From NCBI GenBank assembly GCA_000283635.1, contig HE613569.1, positions 1,823,501-1,887,500 of the forward strand: a stretch of DNA of 64,000 bases. The letters run 5' to 3'. Position 1 is the stretch's first letter, and every line of letters begins with the position of its first letter. Both the position numbers and the translations under genes were made by a program. The notes below the pieces were generated by a model that saw nothing but the letters and a program-made list of their open reading frames with translations, was not told the origin of the DNA and ran no database searches. This document shows, piece by piece, positions 20,560 to 28,150 of the stretch. Source of the DNA: Streptococcus macedonicus ACA-DC 198 (GTDB taxonomy: Bacteria > Bacillota > Bacilli > Lactobacillales > Streptococcaceae).

Positions 20560-21189
20560 TTACCTATCCTTACTTTGAATAACGATAAGATAGCCTGATT
20601 TTAAGGTAACTGTAATTGGTTGGTCAAGAAATTCATTACTTGAATAGATTTTTTTCTTGAAAAAATTACTGGCGTCAAACTCGTATTTAGCACCTTTAAT
20701 GGTCAAATCAGCGTCACCATCAGCCATAAAAGAAACGTAAATCATTTCTTTTTCTGGCAAAACTTGATTAGAACCTGCAGGATAAAACTGCACGGTATTT
20801 TGCTCATCGCGTAGGGTTATCTGACGCATGAAGGGTGCTAATTCTGGGTCGCTTGGTAGAAAAAGATTGGACATCATGTGGTCAATTCGACCGCCAAAAG
20901 CGCCGAAAATCGTCACTTGTGCTTGTGGGCATTTTGAGAAAATCGCCTTTAGGGCTAACTCTGTATCCGTGTCGTCTTTTTCTGGTGCAGCCTTGATGAA
21001 ATCGCCAGCTTTTTCTTGAATCATTTGTAATTCTTCTTTGCTGACAGAATCAAAATCTCCCACTGCCAAATCTAAAGGTAATTGATTTTTTAATAGGAAA
21101 AGACTACCATGGTCAACACCGACAAAAAGCTCAAAATCAGTCGAAAAATCTGACAAGCGACCGCCAGTAAAAACAGCTATCTTAGTCAT
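20560..21189 (-). CDS. thiN: Thiamine pyrophosphokinase
   Basis: Converts thiamine to thiamine diphosphate with ATP. The 209-aa protein has the family motifs VGVDHGSLFLL, AVGDFDSVS, PEKDDTDTELAL and FGAFGGRIDHMMSNLFL. It overlaps the rpe stop by 4 nt, placing it in an rsgA-rpe-thiN-rmuC-yhaM transcription unit. Confidence 0.93.
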   Translation of the reverse strand: MTKIAVFTGGRLSDFSTDFELFVGVDHGSLFLLKNQLPLDLAVGDFDSVSKEELQMIQEKAGDFIKAAPEKDDTDTELALKAIFSKCPQAQVTIFGAFGGRIDHMMSNLFLPSDPELAPFMRQITLRDEQNTVQFYPAGSNQVLPEKEMIYVSFMADGDADLTIKGAKYEFDASNFFKKKIYSSNEFLDQPITVTLKSGYLIVIQSKDR

Positions 21190-21845
21190 CTAACCGCCAC
21201 ACGCAATGCTTCTACTTGTGCAGCTAAATCACTTGCTTTGAAGAGATACGAACCAGCAACAAAGACATTAGCTCCAGCATCATAGCAAGCTTTGATAGTC
21301 TTATTATCAACGCCACCGTCAACTTCGATGTCAAAATCATAGCCTTTTTCATCGCGGAGTTGAGCAACTTTTGCCACTTTTTCAAGCATTTCAGGAATGA
21401 AGGCTTGTCCACCAAATCCTGGGTTGACTGTCATGATAAGCACTTGGTCAACCAAACTCAAGACAGATTCAATAGCTGAAACTGGTGTTCCTGGGTTGAT
21501 AACAACACCTGCTTTCATACCTGCAGCTTTAATTTTTTGCAAAGCACCATGAATATGAAGAGTTGACTCCGCATGAATTGTCATAATATCCGCACCAGCT
21601 TGCGCAAATGCGTCAACATAACGTTCTGGATTAACCACCATAAGGTGACAATCAAAAACGAGTTTGCTGTGTTTACGCATGCTAGCCACGACATCTGCAC
21701 CAAAACTGATATTTGACACAAATTGTCCATCCATAATGTCGATATGAACATATTCTGCACTTGTTTCTTCGATACGTTTTAATTCTGAAGCGAAATTTGC
21801 ATAATCAGCTGCTAAAATTGATGGTGCGATTTTATTGTTTGACAT
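21186..21845 (-). CDS. rpe: Ribulose-phosphate 3-epimerase
   Basis: Pentose phosphate TIM-barrel enzyme of 219 aa. Catalytic and metal residues are in APSILAADYANF, HIDIMDGQFV, DCHLMV and TVNPGFGGQ. Phosphate binding is at EVDGGVDN and GANVFVAGSYLF. It is 6 nt from rsgA. Confidence 0.96.
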   Translation of the reverse strand: MSNNKIAPSILAADYANFASELKRIEETSAEYVHIDIMDGQFVSNISFGADVVASMRKHSKLVFDCHLMVVNPERYVDAFAQAGADIMTIHAESTLHIHGALQKIKAAGMKAGVVINPGTPVSAIESVLSLVDQVLIMTVNPGFGGQAFIPEMLEKVAKVAQLRDEKGYDFDIEVDGGVDNKTIKACYDAGANVFVAGSYLFKASDLAAQVEALRVAVR

Positions 21846-21851
21846 AAGTAC

Positions 21852-22724
21852 CTACTTTCTTTTTATAACTTTCTTATACGTTTCACGACGGTTTTCAATT
21901 TCACTAAGAAATTGGAGATAATTATCATACCGTGACTGCCAAAGGTCGCCTGATTCCAAGGCTTCCTTAACCGCACATGATGGCTCATGCGTATGCGTAC
22001 AGGAACGGAATTTACAGTAATGACTAAGGTGCCTTAGCTCTGGAAAAGCTTCGTTGAGATCTTCGGCATTTGTAATTTCATAATCAAGCGATGAAAATCC
22101 TGGCGTATCTGCTATTTTCCCACCATTAACATTGTAAAAACTAACTGCACGAGTGGTATGGCGACCACGTCCAAGACTATCCGAAATTTCACCTGTTTCT
22201 AACTTGAGTTCTGGAGCAATTTTATTTAATAATGTTGATTTACCAACACCTGTTTGCCCAATGAAAACAGTCACTTTGTCGGTCAATAGCGGAAGCAATT
22301 CTTCCAAAGACGTGCAAAATTGATAACCAATTTCTTGATATTGTCTTTGAATTGTCCTTATCTCATCAGGAGTTGTCACTAAATCCATTTTTGAAATATA
22401 AACAATCGGTTCTATCGCCTTATGCTCTAATAAGACCAAAAAACGATCCAACAAATTGGCATTAAAGTCTGGTTCTTTGGCTGACATGATGACAACCGCT
22501 TGGTCAATGTTGACAATCGGTGGTCGAACCAAACTATTCTTTCGGTCATGAATCGCTAAAATGTAGCCTTCTGAATGGTCATCTGCTGAAAATTCAACAA
22601 AATCGCCAACATAAGGTGTTTGACCTTTTTTTCTAAAATTGCCACGCGCACGTGTCTGATAAATGACTCCGTCAGATTCAACATAGTAAAAACCTGCTAG
22701 AGACTTGATAATTCTACCTTGCAA
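21852..22724 (-). CDS. rsgA: Ribosome small subunit-dependent GTPase RsgA
   Basis: Circularly permuted GTPase for late 30S maturation, 290 aa. An N-terminal OB-fold (about 1-65) precedes G4 (YISKMDL), then G1 ([12 protein letters not shown]) and G3 (DTPGFSS), in the permuted order typical of the family. The C-terminal zinc knuckle is C-x5-C-x-H-x5-C ([14 protein letters not shown]). The start is TTG at 22724, chosen because the family begins MQGRIIK and an AAAGGAAA Shine-Dalgarno precedes it. Confidence 0.95.
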   Translation of the reverse strand: MQGRIIKSLAGFYYVESDGVIYQTRARGNFRKKGQTPYVGDFVEFSADDHSEGYILAIHDRKNSLVRPPIVNIDQAVVIMSAKEPDFNANLLDRFLVLLEHKAIEPIVYISKMDLVTTPDEIRTIQRQYQEIGYQFCTSLEELLPLLTDKVTVFIGQTGVGKSTLLNKIAPELKLETGEISDSLGRGRHTTRAVSFYNVNGGKIADTPGFSSLDYEITNAEDLNEAFPELRHLSHYCKFRSCTHTHEPSCAVKEALESGDLWQSRYDNYLQFLSEIENRRETYKKVIKRK

Positions 22725-22809
22725 ATGTATTTCCTTTTTATAATTGATAGTCTCATTATAGCAAAAAATGCCCTTTTATTCAGTACCTAGCTCAAAAGAT
22801 TTCTCATGT

Positions 22810-22838
22810 TTGTCTTTTTTGATTAAAAGTCGTATAAT
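22810..22838 (+). promoter_or_regulatory. tRNA promoter
   Basis: TTGTCT (22810-22815) and TATAAT (22833-22838) are spaced 17 bp, ending 13 bp before the first tRNA. Confidence 0.75.
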
Positions 22839-22851
22839 AATTTTGTCTTTT

Positions 22852-22935
22852 GCGGAAGTGGTGGAACGGCAGACACGCATGCTTCAGGCGCATGTGCCCA
22901 GTATGGGCGTAAGGGTTCAAATCCCTTTTTCCGCA
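22852..22935 (+). tRNA. tRNA-Leu (CAG)
   Basis: The 84-nt cloverleaf has acceptor GCGGAAG paired with TTTCCGC and discriminator A. The anticodon arm is CATGC-TTCAGGC-GCATG with anticodon CAG. A long variable arm (GCCCAGTATGGGC) marks a class II tRNA, and the T arm contains GGGTTCAAATCCC. The CCA end is not encoded. Confidence 0.96.
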
Positions 22936-22991
22936 TGGTATTTTGAGCAACATTATCATTTGAAATCAAACAACGCTTAAATACGACATTT

Positions 22992-23080
22992 GGAAAGGTG
23001 GCCCAGCTTGGTACGGCACCAGACTCGAAATCTGGCAAGTGGATGTTATTCACACGCGGGTTCAAATCCCGTCCTTTCCT
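22992..23080 (+). tRNA. tRNA-Ser (CGA)
   Basis: The 89-nt cloverleaf has acceptor GGAAAGG paired with CCTTTCC and discriminator T. The anticodon arm is CCAGA-CTCGAAA-TCTGG with anticodon CGA. It has a long class II variable arm and T arm CGGGTTCAAATCCCG. It follows tRNA-Leu by 56 bp, probably on the same transcript. Confidence 0.96.
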
Positions 23081-23093
23081 TATAACAAATAAA

Positions 23094-23125
23094 GAAGCTG
23101 GGACAAAAGGTGCTCAGCTTCTTTG
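23094..23125 (+). terminator. Terminator after the tRNA pair
   Basis: GAAGCTGGG pairs imperfectly with the CTCAGCTTC side and is followed by TTTGTTTAC. Stem and loop nearly duplicate the terminator behind rnjA (1482-1514). Confidence 0.8.
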
Positions 23126-23165
23126 TTTACATAGTTATTATTTATTAGTTGCCTCTCTATCTATA

Positions 23166-23423
23166 TTATTCGCAAAAGGTTTTAAAAAAATGCCCTATTG
23201 AGCATTGAATAACACAAGTTTTTTTAAAAATATTCACAATAAGATCAGCAGCTACTGATGATAGGATAATACTTATAAGAGCTCCACTCCACAAACTATC
23301 CAAAAGAAATGGTGACGTATTTTTGTTACAATGTTTTTTTGTGTTGTCAAACAATTTGTAAGCTGTAAATAATTGATAACCAGCTAACAATAAACAAGCA
23401 ATACCAGCTAAAACTTCTAACAT
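23166..23423 (-). CDS. Small two-segment membrane protein, paralogue of the 29420 gene
   Basis: 85 aa; I do not recognise a named family. It has an N-terminal hydrophobic helix (residues 3-20) and a second one (about 47-66), around a conserved middle: YQLFTAYKLFDNTK, NTSPFLL and SLWS. The gene at 29420-29656 shares the pattern xCLLxA-x2-QxF-x2-YKL-x2-DTK-x-N-x-NTS-x-FLL-x-SLWS. The Shine-Dalgarno AAAAGAGG precedes the ATG. Lying in a bacteriocin island it could be an immunity protein, but that is a guess from context. Confidence 0.6.
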   Translation of the reverse strand: MLEVLAGIACLLLAGYQLFTAYKLFDNTKKHCNKNTSPFLLDSLWSGALISIILSSVAADLIVNIFKKTCVIQCSIGHFFKTFCE

Positions 23424-23552
23424 AAAATACCTCTTTTCATTCGGAATTTGTTAATCGTGTATTTAAATAAAATATATATCTTTAAAGATGGTGCAGTTTT
23501 TTTAAATTATCAGAAAAAAACTTAGTGTTTCTAATGCATCAATTTTCAAAAT

Positions 23553-24094
23553 TTATCTAAAGAGGTGATTTGAGCTGCTTGTTTCAATGGGTAGCTTGCC
23601 ATATTCTTGATGAAATTCAATAACTGTTGCTAAGCCAATACCACGATTATTACCTTTGCTTGAATAGCCTTTTTGATTAACGTTATCAATCGGAATACTA
23701 TCTTCTTTGGTTGAATTTTCAATCATAAAAACAAAGTTATCATCTTGATAAAAATTCGCTACGGATATTTTAGGAACATCTGATAATACTGTAGCTTCAA
23801 TCCTATTATCAAACAGAATAGCAAGGCTATGAATGTAGGTAATACGTGGAATTTCGAAACAATCCATGACTGTCCAATAGCATTGATTCTTGTAGAAAAT
23901 AGCGCTACTAATGAATAAGACACCGTCCTAAGCAAAATATCCCCTACTGCAACTGGAAAAAAAACATAAAAATATGATACCTTGGTAGCAAGAAACTATC
24001 ATGACGGTAAGATAAAGTGATAAAGCACAACAACACCAGCTTCCATTCCTATTATCAAGCTATTTAATATTGGATTTTTAACTATTTTTTTCAT
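23553..24094 (-). pseudogene. Degenerate BlpH/AgrC-type histidine kinase remnant
   Basis: The 3' part (about 105 codons) is an HPK10-type ATPase domain resembling the BlpH C-terminus. The N-box is altered to LFDNRIEA (intact copy LCDNAIEA), followed by MIENSTKED, QKGYSSKG and NRGIGLATV. Upstream, after a good Shine-Dalgarno, ATG 24094 opens 31 hydrophobic residues ending in TGA. Further membrane-segment coding lies in shifted frames. The dimerisation domain with the phospho-accepting His is absent, so an internal deletion plus frameshifts have killed it. A degenerate operator lies in front, suggesting a once-functional second receptor. Confidence 0.7.
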
Positions 24095-24209
24095 CCTTTC
24101 TCCCTGAAAGTCTAAATCATCAAGAACACTTGGCAAACTGTCCAAGAAAAATTTTTCACATCTCTACACGATTCCCTCACATCAGAAAGTTATTTAATAA
24201 CCACTAATT

Positions 24210-24272
24210 ACTATAATCCTTTTTGAGTGATAATTTCATTTAATGTTATGAAATAACCAAAAATAGTCGTGA
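24210..24272 (-). promoter_or_regulatory. Degenerate quorum-sensing operator in front of the dead kinase
   Basis: GTTATGA (24245) and GTCGTGA (24266) lie 21 bp apart in the orientation used for minus-strand genes of the regulon, with TATAGT as a -10 about 28 bp on. The first half-site deviates from the other copies, so this is either a weak or a decaying site. The rest of 24095-24440 shows nothing codable. Confidence 0.35.
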
Positions 24273-24440
24273 AAGGTCAAAATTGTCAGTTAAGGCGTTT
24301 TATGACTTACCTGCCTTTTTGGCATAGCAGTAATAATTTTGAAAATAAATGCTTATAATCATCGTTTGATAATTGCTGTATTAACAAGTTTTCCCAAGTG
24401 TCGTGATGATGTTTTCTATTATTTTTTTATACTAAAGTTA

Positions 24441-24752
24441 TCAATGACCACCGCCCACGACACCCATAGCTATGAGACCACGTCCGAGATTTTTTTCAAA
24501 TTCTCCATATGTCGCGATTTTTTGATAAAAAGTATTCACCGATGCGCTCATTTTTGTTTTCTTGGCAATATTTGCAACACCGATTCGGCGTAAATCAGAT
24601 GCTAAAGACATCACAGCTCTATCAAAATCCTGACCTGCTTCTACCGCATTTTTGAAAGTTAGTAGTGCTTGACGTTCTTCATCTTTGATGTCAACAGACA
24701 AGACAAGGTCATAAACCTCATTTAACAACTCTTCTTTTACTAATTTTGTCAT
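24441..24752 (-). CDS. Bacteriocin immunity protein, enterocin A immunity-like
   Basis: 103 aa, soluble and helical, consistent with the four-helix bundle of the EntA-immunity family found beside streptococcal class II bacteriocins (MTKLVKEELLNEVYDLVL onward, with LASDLRRIGVANIAKKTKMS in the middle). These proteins protect the producer at the membrane receptor. The start follows GGAGGAGAC at the end of the 49-aa gene upstream. It is the last gene of an operon with a quorum-sensing operator at 25268-25335. Confidence 0.75.
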   Translation of the reverse strand: MTKLVKEELLNEVYDLVLSVDIKDEERQALLTFKNAVEAGQDFDRAVMSLASDLRRIGVANIAKKTKMSASVNTFYQKIATYGEFEKNLGRGLIAMGVVGGGH

Positions 24753-24763
24753 AATGTCTCCTC

Positions 24764-24913
24764 CTAAGGTAATAAAGCATTGACAAGACTACGACCAAAG
24801 TCGCGTCCAGACATGTAAATTATTTTAAAAATCTGCGGATAAACGGTTAGTAACAAAATGATGTCAATAACCAAAACCGCTGTTTTATACTGTGAAAATA
24901 ATGTTTTTATCAT
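24764..24913 (-). CDS. Small membrane protein in the immunity operon
   Basis: 49 aa, beginning MIKTLFSQYKTAVLVIDIIL, with one strong transmembrane helix (about residues 11-30) and a basic C-terminal part (YMSGRDFGRSLVNALLP). I do not recognise the family by name. Its TAG is followed at once by the Shine-Dalgarno of the EntA-type immunity gene, so the two are coupled and probably act together in self-protection. Confidence 0.6.
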   Translation of the reverse strand: MIKTLFSQYKTAVLVIDIILLLTVYPQIFKIIYMSGRDFGRSLVNALLP

Positions 24914-24922
24914 AAATACTCC

Positions 24923-25223
24923 CTATAATCCCAATATTTCAGAAAATGGCAGGTAATCCGTCGTAAATTCTAACTTTTGAGCTTCGTCAGTAGAGCCTTG
25001 AGCTTGTTGAATGAAGGCTTTTTGAAAGTCAGCCAAAGTCAACTCAGAATGACAAAGCCAATGATTTCCAGTTGTTGTGTACCATTTCCCCAAATGTTTC
25101 AACGTCGTCGAAAACTACAACTTTTTTTGTCAGATTTGTCTGATCGATAACATAGATTTTTTCATGCGTATAGGTTGGAAAAGCAATCTTTTTAATCAAT
25201 TGTTTTACTGATGCCACTAACAT
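24923..25223 (-). pseudogene. Frameshifted small Blp-locus protein (BlpT-like?)
   Basis: The frame starts at ATG 25223 (MLVASVKQLIKKIAF) after AGGTGA and runs to LALSF before a TGA. A +1 shift within TTGTCATTC restores a frame reading HSELTLADFQKAF and on to LEFTTDYLPFSEILGL. Together they make a soluble protein of about 100 aa. From memory this resembles BlpT-type proteins of streptococcal blp loci; I am not certain. It is the first gene behind the operator at 25268-25335. Confidence 0.55.
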
Positions 25224-25267
25224 GACAATCACCTGCTTTCACTTATATTTCCTAATAACATGCCTCC

Positions 25268-25335
25268 ATTATACCCCTTTTCAACTCATAACGAACACCC
25301 AAGTCGCAAAACGTTGTTTTTTAGTCGCGAATGGT
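25268..25335 (-). promoter_or_regulatory. Quorum-sensing promoter of the immunity operon
   Basis: Half-sites GTCGCAA (25303) and GTCGCGA (25324) lie exactly 21 bp apart. A -10 TATAAT (25268-25273, minus strand) begins 27 bp from the proximal repeat, with no -35. This is the layout of LytTR-type activators such as BlpR or ComE. It is divergent from the gsp promoter. Confidence 0.75.
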
Positions 25336-25351
25336 AATTTTTTTAATAATT

Positions 25352-25419
25352 GCCGTTTACGACCGAAAAATGACGTTTTATGACTTAGAGGAAACCTGTA
25401 AGAAGTTTTCTGCTACAAT
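25352..25419 (+). promoter_or_regulatory. Quorum-sensing promoter of gsp
   Basis: ACGAC (25359) and ATGAC (25380) are the cores of two half-sites 21 bp apart, and TACAAT (25414-25419) is the -10, 27 bp beyond the repeat. It is the mirror image of the adjacent immunity-operon site and implies positive autoregulation of the pheromone. Confidence 0.75.
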
Positions 25420-25443
25420 TAATCACTAAGGAGGTTTATAAAA

Positions 25444-25584
25444 ATGATGACAGAAAAAATGTTTAAAGAATTAAATCAATCCGAATTAGAGAAAACGATT
25501 GGTGGAAAGAATAAGGATTTCTTAATTGTTGGACCTTTCGATTGGTTTAAAAAACATCAAGGGAAATCACAAAAACACATGTAA
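25444..25584 (+). CDS. gsp: Double-glycine pheromone precursor, gallocin-stimulating peptide type
   Basis: 46 codons. The leader MMTEKMFKELNQSELEKTIGG ends in the Gly-Gly site cut by C39-peptidase exporters. The predicted mature peptide is KNKDFLIVGPFDWFKKHQGKSQKHM, given here as KNKDFLIVGPFDWFKKHQGK followed by SQKHM. From memory its core DFLIVGPFDW is shared with the S. gallolyticus pheromone GSP, while the tail differs. AAGGAGG lies 7-9 nt before the ATG; a second ATG follows immediately. The gene converges on blpH and they share a terminator. Confidence 0.85.
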   Translation: MMTEKMFKELNQSELEKTIGGKNKDFLIVGPFDWFKKHQGKSQKHM

Positions 25585-25619
25585 AAAATCATTCGACTAT
25601 TTCAGTCGAATGATTTTTT
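25583..25619. terminator. Bidirectional terminator between gsp and blpH
   Basis: A 16-bp perfect stem (AAAAAATCATTCGACT with its complement) encloses a five-base loop. It starts in the gsp stop codon and overlaps the last codons of blpH, so the kinase C-terminus is encoded inside the terminator. Confidence 0.85.
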
Positions 25620-26909
25620 GATTCGTATTGTTTGTCTAAAATGATAATTTTTGCTTGATGTTTGTACCGACATATTTGGATACTTTTTCAACATCTGGTT
25701 AACCGTTTTAAGACCAACACCTCGTCCAAAGCCCTTACTTGAATAATTCTTCTGATAAATCAATTCCACAGGAACTCGTTCTTCTTTTGTGGTGTTATCA
25801 ATAACTAGTAAATAGTCATCCCCTTGATAGAAACAAGCAATAATCATGGCAGGATTTTCAGCTTCCATAGCTGCTTCAATCGCATTATCACACAAAATCG
25901 ACAAAAGTCGCACATAGTCTAGTAATGGTATCTCAGGAAGTCCGATCTTATCCTTAACCTCTAATTGAACGGCAATGTGATAAGACTCAGCCTCTAAAAA
26001 CTTTGCTGATAATACACTTTTTATTGCATCATTGTCAATATTAATCAATCGTCCAATATCAAATTTTTTATTCTGAACAAGGTGCCCTGACTCTTCTAAT
26101 ACAGAATTGTAAATATTTCTGACCATATCCATATCATCTTGGTCAATTCCCTCTTTTAAACTCGCTAAGATATTAGCATAATCATGACGAAAAGCTCTTA
26201 GTTCTTCATATAAGCTTTCGATTTGTTTACTATACACTGACAAAGAATGCAGTTCTTGTTCTCGCGCTAACGACACTTCTTTCTCAAGCCAATTTTGATA
26301 AGAGCGATTCATATAAAACAGCATTAAAATGAAGAAAGTGAAATAGAGAACTACCAACCATTGGCGATAAACCAAGTTTGGAACACCACCATAAACTTCC
26401 ATACCTGTTAGAAATTCAATCATGACATAGTAAAACATCATTGTTACATCTGTAAATATTAGTTTCTTTCGTAGATTCTTTATCTCACTTAGTTCAATAA
26501 AAGTTTGAAAGTTAATTTTGAACAACTTCACCATCATAAAATACATCAGAACTATTGAAAATTCTACAATGACAAATAATAAATTATTTTTATCTAAATC
26601 GGTATAACTAAAATTAAAAAATGGAATAATAAAGAAGCTAATAATTCTTTTAAAAGCACTCTCTATAACCCATGGAATACTCCCATAAAATACGTATAGA
26701 GAAAAAGGCAAGGTTTTATCTCTCAAATAAGATAGAAGCATCAAAATTAAAATACGACCGATAATAGTGTAAAACCATGTAAAATCAATGACAAAGAAAG
26801 TAACAGCTATCGTTATTATTTCCCACAATTTCAGCTTTGCTCCTCTAACATTAGAGTAAATCAACATAATCACAGGATAGTAAGCTAGTTCACTTAGATA
26901 ATTACTCAT
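25602..26909 (-). CDS. blpH: Pheromone receptor histidine kinase, BlpH type
   Basis: 435-aa HPK10-family sensor kinase. Residues 1-205 are hydrophobic with about six or seven membrane helices. A coiled linker leads to the phospho-accepting His242 in LRAFRHDYANILASL. The ATPase domain has N-box LCDNAIEAA and G-box GFGRGVGLKTV, followed by the typical C-terminus YHFRQTIRIKK. It should detect the peptide encoded just downstream and phosphorylate BlpR. It starts 7 nt after the blpR stop. It appears intact. Confidence 0.9.
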   Translation of the reverse strand: MSNYLSELAYYPVIMLIYSNVRGAKLKLWEIITIAVTFFVIDFTWFYTIIGRILILMLLSYLRDKTLPFSLYVFYGSIPWVIESAFKRIISFFIIPFFNFSYTDLDKNNLLFVIVEFSIVLMYFMMVKLFKINFQTFIELSEIKNLRKKLIFTDVTMMFYYVMIEFLTGMEVYGGVPNLVYRQWLVVLYFTFFILMLFYMNRSYQNWLEKEVSLAREQELHSLSVYSKQIESLYEELRAFRHDYANILASLKEGIDQDDMDMVRNIYNSVLEESGHLVQNKKFDIGRLINIDNDAIKSVLSAKFLEAESYHIAVQLEVKDKIGLPEIPLLDYVRLLSILCDNAIEAAMEAENPAMIIACFYQGDDYLLVIDNTTKEERVPVELIYQKNYSSKGFGRGVGLKTVNQMLKKYPNMSVQTSSKNYHFRQTIRIKKSFD

Positions 26910-26916
26910 TAGCTTT

Positions 26917-27648
26917 TCACCTCATCTCATTTAATAGAGGTTTTATTTTATCTCTAGAAACTAGGCAAGTGTCCCCAGTTTCGAAATAAACACTTCGTGT
27001 CGCTCTATCAAATCTAACCACATTATCCACATTAATGATAAAAGAACGGTGACACTTGAAAAGACGTTTGTCTGATTTAGCAATCTCTGCAATCGTCGCA
27101 TAAAATTCCACTCTTTCATTTTTCGTATGCAAAATCACGCGGTGCACGGCAGGAGATGTTTCGAAATAAAGAATGTCACTATATAGAACGCGCACACGTG
27201 CTTTAGGAGTTTCAAATAAAAAAGAATTTTCGCCGAAATTATCATTTTGATGTTTCATTGCTTCCTTTAGGCACAACTCTATGCGTTCACTAAATGCTTG
27301 GTCATTCAGGTTCTTATCAATAAAATCAATTGCCCCTACTAACGCTTGGTAGGTCAGCAGCATAAATTCTGAATGAGTTGTTACAAAAACAATGATAGCT
27401 GTTGCATCTTTTTCACGAATAGCTTTAGCGACATCAATTCCTTGTTTTTCGTCGTCTCTGATTTCTAAATCAAGAAAGAAAATTTGATGCTCTCCTTTTT
27501 CAGTTGCCTTAGCTATAATCTCATTTGCAGAACTAAACACCTCTATTCTCTGATAGTCCCAATTATTTTTTGCCATAATGGTCGCAATCTCGCGTTCCAT
27601 ACGAAATTGCTGTATGATATTATCCTCTAGTACATAAATATCTAACAT
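26917..27648 (-). CDS. blpR: Response regulator, BlpR type
   Basis: 243 aa with an N-terminal receiver domain (acidic residues in LEDN, phospho-acceptor Asp60 in FFLDLEI, then VFVTTHSEF) and a C-terminal LytTR DNA-binding domain (about 140-243; FKCHRSFIINVDNV). LytTR proteins bind direct repeats 21-22 bp apart, as found at six promoters in this window. It is the middle gene of blpS-blpR-blpH. Confidence 0.92.
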   Translation of the reverse strand: MLDIYVLEDNIIQQFRMEREIATIMAKNNWDYQRIEVFSSANEIIAKATEKGEHQIFFLDLEIRDDEKQGIDVAKAIREKDATAIIVFVTTHSEFMLLTYQALVGAIDFIDKNLNDQAFSERIELCLKEAMKHQNDNFGENSFLFETPKARVRVLYSDILYFETSPAVHRVILHTKNERVEFYATIAEIAKSDKRLFKCHRSFIINVDNVVRFDRATRSVYFETGDTCLVSRDKIKPLLNEMR

Positions 27649-27664
27649 AAATCTCCTCTAAAAA

Positions 27665-27991
27665 TCAGTCATTTGAGATGATTTCTTTTAGTTGACTTCC
27701 TTTACTTCGTGCATAATGTACAGGTCGCTTTTCATCTCCAACATATAAAAGTCGCTGCTCTCTATCCATTATCCGTATTTTATCCCTATTTACCAAAGTA
27801 TCACGGTGGCACCTAAAGAACTGATGATATTCTCTTTCAATATCTTTCAATTGATGATAAATGTGATATTCCTCATCAGCGGTTACGACCTTGACCATAT
27901 GAATTTTTTCCTTAGAGACTTGAATAAAAAGGATATCGTCAATAGCCAATTTATAATCTCTCCTGTTAATTGTAAATTTAAAATATTTCAT
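27665..27991 (-). CDS. blpS: LytTR-domain-only regulator, BlpS type
   Basis: 108 aa consisting of a single LytTR DNA-binding domain (FFRCHRDTLVNRDKIRI) with no receiver. BlpS proteins of streptococcal Blp systems have this form, and in S. gallolyticus BlpS is reported to repress the circuit. Here it lies first in the blpSRH operon behind a quorum-sensing promoter, which would give negative feedback. The Shine-Dalgarno GGAGGG is 11 nt from the ATG. Confidence 0.85.
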   Translation of the reverse strand: MKYFKFTINRRDYKLAIDDILFIQVSKEKIHMVKVVTADEEYHIYHQLKDIEREYHQFFRCHRDTLVNRDKIRIMDREQRLLYVGDEKRPVHYARSKGSQLKEIISND

Positions 27992-28014
27992 AAATCATTA
28001 TTCCCTCCAATAGC

Positions 28015-28083
28015 ATTATAAAGGAAATATTGATAAAAAAAATCTTTAAGTCATAAACAGACAAAATAAGGTCACGAACGGTC
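28015..28083 (-). promoter_or_regulatory. Quorum-sensing promoter of blpS-blpR-blpH
   Basis: GTCATAA (28050) and GTCACGA (28071) lie 21 bp apart. The minus-strand -10 TATAAT (28015-28020) lies 27 bp from the proximal repeat. The geometry is identical to the other members, so the regulatory operon is itself predicted to be pheromone-controlled. Confidence 0.7.
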
Positions 28084-28150
28084 ACTTTTTATTGTATGAC
28101 GTTAAGTCAAGTTTTTAGAGTAACAAACGTAGAATTTTAATCTATTTATT

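Noticed and set aside
24339..24593. Plus-strand ORF opposite the immunity gene
   Set aside because: Its second half is the antisense of the EntA-type immunity gene and no Shine-Dalgarno precedes its ATG.
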